Source: Cordilura impudica (lineage: Eukaryota; Arthropoda; Insecta; Diptera; Scathophagidae). From it: 64,000 nucleotides of DNA. Position numbers and translations under genes: made by a program. Shown here in pieces: positions 55,256 through 64,000 of this stretch. A model generated the notes under the pieces. The model was not told the origin of the DNA. It saw only the letters and a program-made list of their open reading frames with translations, and ran no database searches. The first letter of the stretch is position 1, and each line of letters begins with the position of its first letter. The stretch spans positions 136,966,738-137,030,737 of the forward strand of contig OY821520.1 in the NCBI GenBank assembly GCA_963682025.1, in the 5' to 3' direction.

Positions 55256-56045
55256 ACCAAAAAAAAAACTCTCTCAACTTTTTTATTAAAATATTGCCAT
55301 ATTTGGAAAACATAGAGAATAAATTTACAATAACAAATAATCAAATTAGGGATGTCAAGCGCAAAGAACCAAATGTCCCAAACATTTTAAATAAAATAAT
55401 TTGTTATCTTTATTTTCTGAAAAACTTCAAATTTTCATCCAAAAAAAATTATGAAAATTTATATATAAATAACATTCTCATCAAATTGCGTTTATTTATG
55501 TAACAATTCTTATGTTGGCAATTCTTAAATATCATTTGACGTTTTTCTAAAATTCATTGAATTTAAATTAATGTTTTCTGTAGTGCGATTCTGTAAATTT
55601 CAACGATCCGACAATCGCAAAATATATCGACAGCTATTGTTGTTTGCACTAAGGATTAAGTGAATCACTAAGTACATACATCTTAACGACAGTCGACAAA
55701 TCTATTTTTCTATTTATTTAAATTGTAAATGAGTGGCATCTCTGTCAAAATAAGCGAAAAACACAAAGAAGAATAGAAAAAAACAAATTACATCGTGTTT
55801 GACAGGACGATTTTATGTTTATGTTTAATATTTTTATTTTTTTTACAAATATTTCTGTTTATTTATTTGAAAATGAAATAGTGAATTGAATATGCTATTT
55901 AATTTTTTTATTTATATAAAAAAGTTTTTTAATAGAAGCTAAATATTTTCACTATTTTATGATATTTATTTATGTATGACGACATTTCAACCTAAAAATT
56001 TAAGTTTTTATCGATTGAATAAACACAAACATGGTTGTCGTTTAG

Positions 56046-56326
56046 CCCTGGAAGGTAACTCTTCATTTTAGTACATTAAAGTTACTCTTCGTCGAATCGA
56101 CGAACAATTTTTTTAAAAAATTTCTAGCTGAACGATTTTTAAAGTAAAAATAAATAAAAAAAATTTTAGTTAAACATTTTATTAAAAAATAAAGAAAAAA
56201 ATAAAATATAAAAATAAAAATTCTTTTTCAGTCTTAAAATTCTATAAGAATTTTCCCCCTTTTTTTGGTTTATATGATAAAGAGTAAATGTGCTTCGTCG
56301 ATTCGACGAACAGTAACCGTCCAGGG
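56046..56326. mobile_element. 281-bp MITE, piggyBac-like ends
   Basis: Starts CCCTGGAAGGTAACTCTTC and ends GTAACCGTCCAGGG. TTAG is on both sides (56042-56045 and 56327-56330). An inner palindromic TTCGTCGAATCGACGAA occurs near each end (~56085-56104 and ~56293-56311). The 4-bp TTAG next to CCC suggests a piggyBac-type element (usual target TTAA), but no gene is present. Confidence 0.6.
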
Positions 56327-56330
56327 TTAG

Positions 56331-57500
56331 ATAACAACAACAGCTGACTTTAACAATAGCGAATATCGTTTAAAAATTTTACTGATAATTTTGCAATTTT
56401 CTTTTTTTAACGATTCGACTATCGTTAAAAGAAGTTACTGAATCGCGGTACTGAAAAGTTATTAATTTCTCCTGAATGGCAATATTTTTTTTAAGTGTTA
56501 ACATATTTAAATGTAAACATATTTGGTGTTTTTTTTTTTTTTGGAATTTCAATTTATGTTTAACGAATAAAATTTATATATTAAAGATGCAATTGATGTC
56601 TTCTAAATTCAAAATTATTATTTCCGACGTTTTGATATGATTTTTGAAATTCAATTAATGTTTTCTAATTTATAATTGGTAATTTTAATTCCAGTTTTTA
56701 GAATTGATATTTTCTTAAATTTGAACGGAAAATTTAAAAAGTGCAATTTTGTAATTATGTGAATAATAATGCTTTAGTAATTATAAACAATTTTTAAAAA
56801 TTAGATGTAATCGCAATCAGATATTTTGTAGGTAAAGCAGAATAATAATTCTATATAACTCTGAAAACCAAAAAACTCATTGATGAACTCGGTAACTCTA
56901 TTTTGTAAAGACAACAAAAAGTTAATATGCCAAACTTATGTTCATATTTGTAAAAAAATAATGGAAAAACGTATGAAATAAAAGACCAGCCTGTGTATAC
57001 TCTTAACATTGTGCTGTATGATATCTATTTGAAAATATTGACATTCATGTTAAAATAGAAATAACTATGTATTGCAAAGCTAATTAGAACAGAAATTGTG
57101 GCGCCATCTACTGCGGCATAGTCACGCTGAGCAAAATGAAGCGACACTCTTTTAATGCAAAAGAAATGGTTTTTTCCCACAACAAAATATTGCAGAATTT
57201 TATGTTAATAAAATAATATACCGATTTATTTCTAACATGTAGTTATTATGGATATACATATATAGAATATATGTATATTATTTGTATTATTTAATATGTG
57301 TATGTATGTACTCGTATATGTAAATATTACACACAAAAAATACAACATCAAACGTTATTTTTGTTTTTATCTTTAAATAAATTAATACATATATTTTTTT
57401 TTGCTAAATTTACATTGTTTTTTTTTTTTATTAACAACTAGGTATTTTAGTATTATTTGCTTTAGATGTTGGTGAATTTTTACTCCCTTTATATTAACTC
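56331..57500. other. Unassigned AT-rich region
   Basis: Contains GTGGCGCCATCTACTGCGGC (~57100), microsatellite-like TATATA near 57255-57330 and T runs. No gene was recognised. Confidence 0.3.
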
Positions 57501-58262
57501 GTAAAGTCTGCTTCTCGAACAAATTTTGGAACGATTTTAACCACTTTCCCGTGACCCAATCGATCTGAAATTTTGCAGGCAGGCTCGTGGCAATGACAGA
57601 AATTATCTAATAATTTTTTTTAGTGATGCCAAAGCAATGGAAATTTTTAAATTTTTCTACCAGAGTTGATAAAAAAAAATGTACAAAGGGTTAGCTTTAA
57701 TTATATTATTACCACAACGACCACAAAAATAACAAGTACAGCTACGACAACAATACAACATTTAGAATAACAACAAGAACAATATAGAAACATAATATTT
57801 TTAATTTTTTTTTTAATTTTTCAGAGATTTTCCTGGACCTGTTCCACCGATTTTAATGATATTTGAAATAGAAATCTTCCCATGAATTTGGTGAATCATT
57901 CCCACTAAAAATGATCACGATAGCTGTCCTATTGAGGGCGTGAACGTGACAAGAACAACATAGAAAATTATTATTTTTTCAAGACTTTTTTAGTTTTTCA
58001 TTCAAATCTCGGTCCCTAACCGACCGATTTGGACGATTTTAAATAGCAAACTTCTCAGGATGTTAGCGAACCATTTTTTATGTCAGCGAGTACCCTAGCT
58101 GCCCGATTGATGCCGTCATCGTGATTTCCACAGACGGACAGACGGACATCGCTATATCAACTCCGGTTGTTATAAGGATCATAAATATATACATTTTATG
58201 GGGTACAAAATTTTTTTTCTAATTATTACAAACGGAAGTGGAGGGTATAATAAAAGTCCTGG
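57500..58262 (+). mobile_element. HINE-like element, second family, microsatellite-bearing half
   Basis: Contains ACCCAATCGATCTGAAATTT, ACCGACCGATTTGGACGATT, CACAGACGGACAGACGGACA, GGGTACAAAATTTTTTTTCT and ends GTGGAGGGTATAATAAAAG. The words parallel the first HINE family (microsatellite, then a TATAATAAAAG block) but differ in sequence. CCACAACGACCACAAAAATA to CAACAATACAAC is a degenerate simple repeat. Confidence 0.5.
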
Positions 58263-58265
58263 ATG

Positions 58266-59628
58266 AGACAAAATTTCTCCAAAGATGTTGTTGGTGCGTA
58301 AAAAAATCTTGTCGGAGATTATTGCAAACATATTTAATAAAATGATTACTGAGGCAAACTATCCTTCGGTCTTAAAAGTACACAAAATTATTCCCATTGC
58401 AAAATCTCTAGGTATTAATAAAATTGAAAATTATAGACCAATCTCCCTGCTTTCATTATTGATATAATATTTGGAAAACTTATATTTGAGCAACTAACAA
58501 ACTATTTGGAATATAATAAGATGTTATTTGATCGGCAGTACGGATTTAAGAAAGGCGCAGGTACGGCTGAAGCTGTTATTAATGTGGTTGATAAATTTGT
58601 AACGGACTAGATTCTGGGTATAAAGAAGTAGCTGGAGTATTTTTTGATTTGTCCAAAGCTTTTGATCTGGTGGACCATAAAATTTTAATAAAAAAAACTG
58701 GAAATTTTTGGATATTCTCAAAAATCCATTTTATTGTTTGAAGATTATTTAAAAAACAGATGGCAGTATGTTCAAGTTGGTGAATGCAAAAGTAATCAGT
58801 TGGGTGTTTTGTGTGGAGTTCCACAAGGCAGCGTCCTTGGGCCACTGCTATTCAAAATTTTTATTAATGACATCAAAAACATAAAGTTTAACGGAAAGTT
58901 GCTTATGTTTGCTGACGATATATGCTTGTTTTACAATTATAAGTTTCAGCAGGTGCTGCAGATGCAAATAGAATATGATGCGGCGATTTTGTCAGAATTT
59001 TTAAGACTAAATAAATTAATTCTAAATGCAAACAAAACTAAAGTTGTAAAACAAGCTCTGCATTGAAATCTTTACAGTCAGCACAAAATAAAGCATTAAA
59101 AACCGTATTCAATCTTCCGCTGCGGTTTAGTACAATAAATCTTTTTAAAAATTATGCTAAAACAACACTCCCAGTAAATGGTTAATACAAGCAAAAGCTG
59201 TTAACATACGTTTTTAAATGTTTAAAAGGTTTTGGTTCTCATTCCATGCAATTTCTCCAGAATTTAACATACACTCACAGGATTACAAGACAGGCTTTTT
59301 TAAACATTACGAGATATCGTCTAGAGTTAACCAAACAACCCGTGAGTTATTCTGGACCCATTCAGTTTAATCAACTACCTGATTATTTAAAAAACATTTA
59401 TCGACTTTTAAAATCAATTTAAAAAAATATTTGTTAGAAAATGTCGAAATACTTCTTACATCTTGAATTACTTAACTTGTTACTTTTTTATTCTGTTTTT
59501 ATTTCCTTTTTTTTTAATTTTACACAACTCATGTTTTCTTTTTAAAAATGATATAGAAAAATGTATTGATATAAGAAATTTGTAAACATTTAGTTGCCTT
59601 ACTAGCCTCTATCAAGCCTTTACCGGCG
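58266..59628 (+). pseudogene. LINE 3 reverse transcriptase remnant (Jockey/CR1-like)
   Basis: Frame 58285-58467 gives SEIIANIFNKMITEANYPSV, KIIPIAKS and ENYRPISLLSLL. Other frames follow with LFDRQYGFKKGAGTAEAVIN and FDLSKAFDLVDHKILI (first Asp). Frame 58734-59066 gives GVLCGVPQGSVLGPLLFKIF and LLMFADDICLFYNYK (FADD in place of YADD). After a stop at 59066 the C-terminal part (FNLPLRFSTINLFKNYAKTT, PIQFNQLPDYLKNIY) decays through several frames to ~59465. At least five breaks. Transib B3 sits in its 3' untranslated region; GAGGCCAAATATTTTAAGTT after 62970 is probably its continuation. Confidence 0.8.
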
Positions 59629-62600
59629 CACAGTGGAGGACCATATTTTGAAAAGGCGGCCAAAAATCATTTTTTTTTGTTACCGATTTTAAAGTTATGT
59701 TATTCATTTGAAAGTAAATATTAGTAAACCTCGTGAGCCGAAAAATTGCGACTCTATCTCAACTATATCACAGCGAACAGGGTCTTCGAAAATGGGCTTT
59801 CTCAGTATTTTGCTAAAATTAAAAATTTCTTTGTAAATTTTTATTTTTGAATGACTGTAAGTTTTTTGATTTAAAAGATTTTGAAGTGAAATAAATTTTG
59901 TATAATTTTCCATGCTATTAATGCTAAAAATGTAAAATCAGTGAGTCATGCCGAAATTAAAAAAAAAAAAAATTTTAAAAAAGGTCAAAATTTTCCGAAA
60001 ATCTCTTACTTAATAGAGCATAACTACTGCCAGTTGAAAGCAGTCAGAAAAAAGCTTGCACTTTTCTATAGTCCGAACCCTCCCCTATACTTTTATATCA
60101 CATTATACACCCGCCAGCTTCCGCCCGTGTGCACCAGAACAATTTTTCTGACCCAAGGTTAGATATTTTCTGCAAAATTTATGAATACAAAAGTTGTCCA
60201 CTATGTGGTTAGGATATATTAAGTTTGAGGTGATGTTTGTAACTGCCAAAAATATTGGGCCTTTATCCATCTTTTATTATACGGATCGACTCAAAAACAC
60301 TTTCTGAGTCGATTAAACGATGTCCGTCCGTCCGTCTGAGTGTTATGAATACAAAAGTTGGTCGTACCGGTGCACCGCGGTGTATTTTTTTTGCGTGTCG
60401 GTAGAGCTGTCAGGATTTGTTATATAGTTATAAAAAAGGGTTGAGATATAAAGCGCTTAATTGTTACAGGTACATTTACATAAGTATCTTTCAAAAACAG
60501 TAATAGTCTGAATTAGAGTTATATAGTTTAAATACCTGACAAAATGGGAAACAATTTAAATAACAGGTAAATGGCAAAAAAAAAACTATTGCCACATAGC
60601 CCTTTAAGATATGAGCAGGTATGCTTCACCTTTTAAAAGGGGTTAGGGTGTGGGTTTTTTATGCTTCTAAAAGTGGTAATAAAAGATAAAAATTTTTATT
60701 TTACATAATTGCAAAAAAGAGTATTTATAATAATGTTTCCACAATTATTATTCATTACAATTTGTGCAATGGCTAAGTACTGTTACAGAGATCTGGCAGA
60801 TATTTATTTCAATCAACTTAATGATGTAGACGATGTAATTTTGCACATAGTGAGCAACGAATTCTTTAAGAATTGTAACATATAAGACATTGAAATGCAC
60901 AAAGGAAAAATTACTAATTTTGCATCGAATTTGAAAAGACGGAACATTGAATGCTCTCATAGCAAGGCAAAGATGTACAAACGTTACCAAGACTCGTTAA
61001 TAAAGGAACTTATTTTTGAGAGTGCATCTACAACTGCCAACGAATGTGGAAAAAAGGGTCGACCAGCAAAACCAATTGACGGATGTAGTGAAAGATCTCG
61101 AAGGCGCAATCTGGAGAATATCAATGAAGAAATTTCTCAAAGAATTATTAAGGATTCAACCAAAAATTCAACCAACCCAAAATAAAAAAAAATAAAATTG
61201 ATGTAATTGAAAAAATAGTAGAAGCTAGCCCAAGGCGCTTAACAAAAAAGTATAGAGTCTTAGAGCCGTCAACTAGTAGAGCAACAGAAATTGATATTCC
61301 TTCTTTAACAAAGTATTGCAGACCAATAAAATTTGCATTCAAAACGGAAACCAAAGATGTCATAAGTGAAGAAGTTCCAAAAATAAAAGATCAAATTAAG
61401 GAACTTCAAGCAGTAATATTTAAATTTGATGACCAAGACATTGAAGTCCATTTTAAAATGTGTCTCACAATGATTGATGGAAAAGTTGCACAAGCTTTAA
61501 CTGGAACAAAGTCAACGTCAAGCTGCATTATATGCCAAAAGACATCAAGTCAATTAAGCCAACACCACCAGAAGACGATAGTTTTAAGGAAGCCTACGAA
61601 TTTGGAATGTCCCCTCTTCATGCTAGAATACGTTTCATGGAGCATATTCTTAAATTCGGCTATGATTTGGAATTTGGCCCGTTAGCCGAAACAGTGAGAA
61701 AAAACAAAGAAAATGAAGAAAAAAGAAAGCAAAAAAAAAAACAAATTCAACAAAAATATCTACAGCTAGGCCTCGTAAACGACCAACCAAAACAAGGGGA
61801 AGGAAACACAAATGATGGAAACACTGCAAGGAGATTTTTTTCCGATCCGGAAACTGCAGCATCTACCACACGTGTAGATCATGAGTTAATAAGACGATTC
61901 GAAATCATATTACATGTTCTAGCATGCAGCAGAAAGATAAATGTAAAAAAAATTGGAGAGTACGCCAATAAAACAGCTATACTTTATAATGAAAAATACT
62001 CTTGGAGATATATGCCATCCACAGTTCGTAACATTTTGTACCATGGGGAACAAATAATTCAAAACAATATGCTACCAATAGGAGATCTATCTGAAGAAGC
62101 GCAAGAAAAAAGGAACAAAGACTACAGATTCTTCCGCGAGCACAACACAAGGAGAAAGTCCAGATGTTGTACTAATGAAGACCTTATCACTATTTTGTTG
62201 TACACTTCAGATCCATATATGTCCAACATTCGTCAAAAATGGAAAACTACCTCTATTGAATTAGACGAAGAAGCAAAACAACTTCTAGAAGAAGAAAATC
62301 AAGGCTATTTAGAAGAAATTTTTACTAAAATTGGTTGATTTAAACTACTTTTTCATTACACTAACAATAAGTTACACTTTTTTTATATAGTTAAAAAATT
62401 TTCTTGATTTAAAAATTTATATATTTTGTAAATTTACAATAAAAATTGTTATATTTCATAAATTTACCATAAAAATTGATATAGAAATATTTAAAAAGAC
62501 AATAAAAAAAATTTAACTAAAGCAAAAACATACGATCTATCTTGAACCAATATAAGGTAACTTTTACGTTCGCTTCTTAATATATTATATTTTAACTCGG

Positions 62601-62965
62601 GATGTTCCAAAAAAGAAAAACAACCTTTGGCCCTTGTGCACATTAGGACAAAAAAGTTTACGGGGGCTAAAGTTTGGCATTTTCTGAAAAAATTAACTTG
62701 AAAAATTTGTTAAAAAGTATTAGTTGTAAAATTAACTGAAAAAATAAGACATTATATTGAAAAAAACCTTTTGTAACCTTTTAACACTTCACTTTTGTTC
62801 TAAAATTCAACTACAAATGAAAATGTATTTTAAACCCTCCGTAACTTTTTTTATTTTCGGTCGAGAGTCTCACCTACCAAACAAAAAAAAAACCGCATAT
62901 CAAAATTCCAATCCAATCAAAATTTATAGATTTTTGACCGCCTTCTCGTCAAATGGTCCACTGTG
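59629..62965 (+). mobile_element. Transib transposon, family B, copy B3 (3.34 kb), exact 5-bp duplication
   Basis: Starts CACAGTGGAGGACCATATTT (three extra bases GAG compared with B2) and ends ATGGTCCACTGTG, flanked by CGGCG at 59624-59628 and 62966-62970. The right end reads CACAGTG, 21 bp, TCAAAAATC in reverse complement. A HINE scrap lies in its 5' region as in B1 and B2. Confidence 0.95.
60735..62338 (+). pseudogene. Transib transposase, family B copy B3, first Asp block deleted
   Basis: MFPQLLFITICAMAKYCYRD at 60735 is interrupted by TAA at ~60885 and resumes EMHKGKITNFASNLKRRNIE to GKKGRPAKPIDGCSERSRRR (60895-61185). The text then jumps: sequence equivalent to the segment with KWGCDGSSG in B1 is missing near 61245, so the first catalytic Asp is gone. 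From ~61260 RPIKFAFKTETK and FKMCLTMIDGKVAQALTGTK (second Asp) are readable. After a shift in the CCAAAAGACATC area the frame 61532-62338 runs to the end: SPLHARIRFMEHILKFGYDL, GEGNTNDGNTARRFFSDPET, MLPIGDLSEEAQEKRNKDYR (Glu block) and EEIFTKIG. This 268-codon frame is the longest for the family. Confidence 0.9.
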
Positions 62966-63004
62966 CGGCGCTGAGGCCAAATATTTTAAGTTTTTGTAAT
63001 TAAA

Positions 63005-63520
63005 TGATATTTTGAAATAATGATAAAAAAAAGATTGTTTAAGAAAATCTACTTCTTTAAGAAAAAACACTTTCTAAAATAAGATGATTTTTCAATAAAG
63101 GTATTTTTTTAATAAATGGTATTTTTTTTAAAAGGTGCTCTTTACGAAATGGTACTTTTTTAAGCAATTGAACTTGTTAATGAAAAAGAACTTTTTTAAG
63201 AAGACTTTTTTAAAAGTCGTACTTTCTAAGAACGGATACTTTTTTTTGATATAAAATACTTTTTCGAAAAAGATACTTTTATAGAAAATTCAATTCTTTA
63301 ACTAAATCTACGTTTTGAAGAGTAGTTTTTTTAAGTAAAATACTTTTTAAGAATATGTACTTTTTTAAGAGAATGTAATATTGAAGAAAATAAGTATACT
63401 TTTATAAGAAAGGTTACTTTTGTGAGAAAAGCAAATTTTTTTTACGAAAAAATATCCTTTTTAAGAAAACTGGATAAAAAGTGGGCAATTTTTAATACAG
63501 ACATTTTTTAGAGAAAATAT
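63005..63520 (+). repeat. Minisatellite TACTTTTTTAAGAAAA (second array)
   Basis: The same unit as at 49800-51470 (e.g. TACTTTTTTAAG, AAGAAAATGTACTTTT), degenerate, starting ~35 bp after the Transib B3 target duplication. Confidence 0.8.
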
Positions 63521-64000
63521 GTGACCTTCTCCGAGAAAAGGGACCTAGTGTGTCAAAACACGGATTGTGTCAAAAACGGTGGATTCTGGTACCTAAAAGG
63601 GTGTAGAAACTTTAAATGCGTTTTTTTCTCAAAACTTAATTTTTACACATTACATCCCTTTTTTCGGGGACGGTCATATATACTGTTTACTACTTTTGCT
63701 TTTTTTCAGAAAATGTTAACACTAAGCCGAATGAGTGATAATTTTATAAAAGTAAATATTTTTTATACAGCATTACATATTAGTGAGTCAGTAATGAGCG
63801 TAGCTAAATTTTTCATTTGCTTTTTTAAAATTTTGTTATTATATTTTTTTTATTTTTCTATTTGCATTTGTAATTCGTAATATTAATTTGGATAATATCC
63901 ATTTCGCTTTGATATTGCGAAGATTTCCAAGTGAGCCAATTTCTTATAACATTATATTGGCATCCTTAAAAGTTGAATTAAAACGCGTTCAAAAAAGTTG
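63521..64000. other. Unassigned sequence at the right edge
   Basis: A 119-codon plus-strand frame (63521-63880) is present but is Phe/Leu/Lys-rich, low complexity and shows no domain. I do not call it a gene. Confidence 0.3.

Noticed and set aside
63521..63880. 119-codon plus-strand frame as a gene
   Set aside because: Low-complexity Phe/Lys/Leu composition, no domain, weak start context, next to a minisatellite.

Overview
The window looks like nuclear DNA of a higher (brachyceran, probably calyptrate-like) fly. It is very AT-rich, codons follow the standard eukaryotic code, two clean GT..AG introns or splice sites are visible, one exon carries the poly-Gln/poly-Asn runs usual in fly developmental genes, and the repeats are those of fly genomes: Helentron-derived HINE/DINE-1-like elements with GTCC/GTCT microsatellites, rosa-type mariner, hAT, MULE, Transib, Jockey/CR1-like LINEs and foldback elements. 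I see no prokaryotic operon, tRNA, rRNA or CRISPR. No species name is justified.

Layout. 1-1277 (minus): 3' part of a FLYWCH/MULE transposase with an 80-nt intron and one nonsense codon. 1.8-2.2 kb: GC-rich hairpin and AT-rich palindromes. 2292-3475: dead DD41D (rosa-like) mariner bounded by TA. 3.9-5.0 kb: HINE copies. 5.3-6.8 kb: remnant of an unidentified element with nine copies of a TGTCACAACCGTAACA-like motif. 6.8-8.1 kb: MITE with ~80-bp inverted ends. 8.3-10.9 kb: HINE, Helitron with a nested MITE, HINE, Harbinger scrap. 12.95-14.0 kb: foldback element holding a FLYWCH-domain fragment. 14.3-14.5 kb: small candidate host exon (minus). 15.7-18.9 kb: Transib A1. 19.4-26.1 kb: minus-strand LINE split by Transib B1 and by a HINE. 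26-31 kb: Helitron, HINEs, SINE-like retroposon, MITE. 31.2-35.7 kb: Transib B2 with a 2.1-kb Helitron inside. 36.5-39.3 kb: Helitron, HINEs, TA MITE. 39.4-43.1 kb: hAT with 8-bp duplication, cut by a Helitron. 43.2-44.2 kb: 122-bp minisatellite. 44.66-45.27 kb: minus-strand host exon with a start codon. 46.5-49.7 kb: Transib A2. 49.8-51.5 kb: tactttttaagaaaa minisatellite. 51.5-54.0 kb: LINE with a long intact RT frame. 54-58.3 kb: second 122-bp minisatellite, second HINE family, piggyBac-like MITE. 58.3-59.6 kb: decayed LINE carrying Transib B3 (59.6-63.0 kb). 63.0-63.5 kb: minisatellite again.

The most striking content is five Transib copies of two families in 64 kb. Their ends begin with CACAGTG, the same heptamer as the V(D)J recombination signal, followed after 21-23 bp by an NCAAAAATC nonamer-like block. 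Four of the five have an exact CG-rich 5-bp target duplication or its recognisable remains. Their proteins show the Transib/RAG1-type DDE blocks. All five are broken, but A2 keeps all three catalytic blocks in one frame interrupted by a single stop codon.

The only likely host gene is on the minus strand: an exon at 44,662-45,266 opens with a good Kozak ATG, and a candidate downstream exon ends at 14,497. If both belong to one transcript, about 30 kb of transposon-filled DNA lies in its intron. The rest is layered mobile DNA, so a relative insertion order can be read from the nesting.
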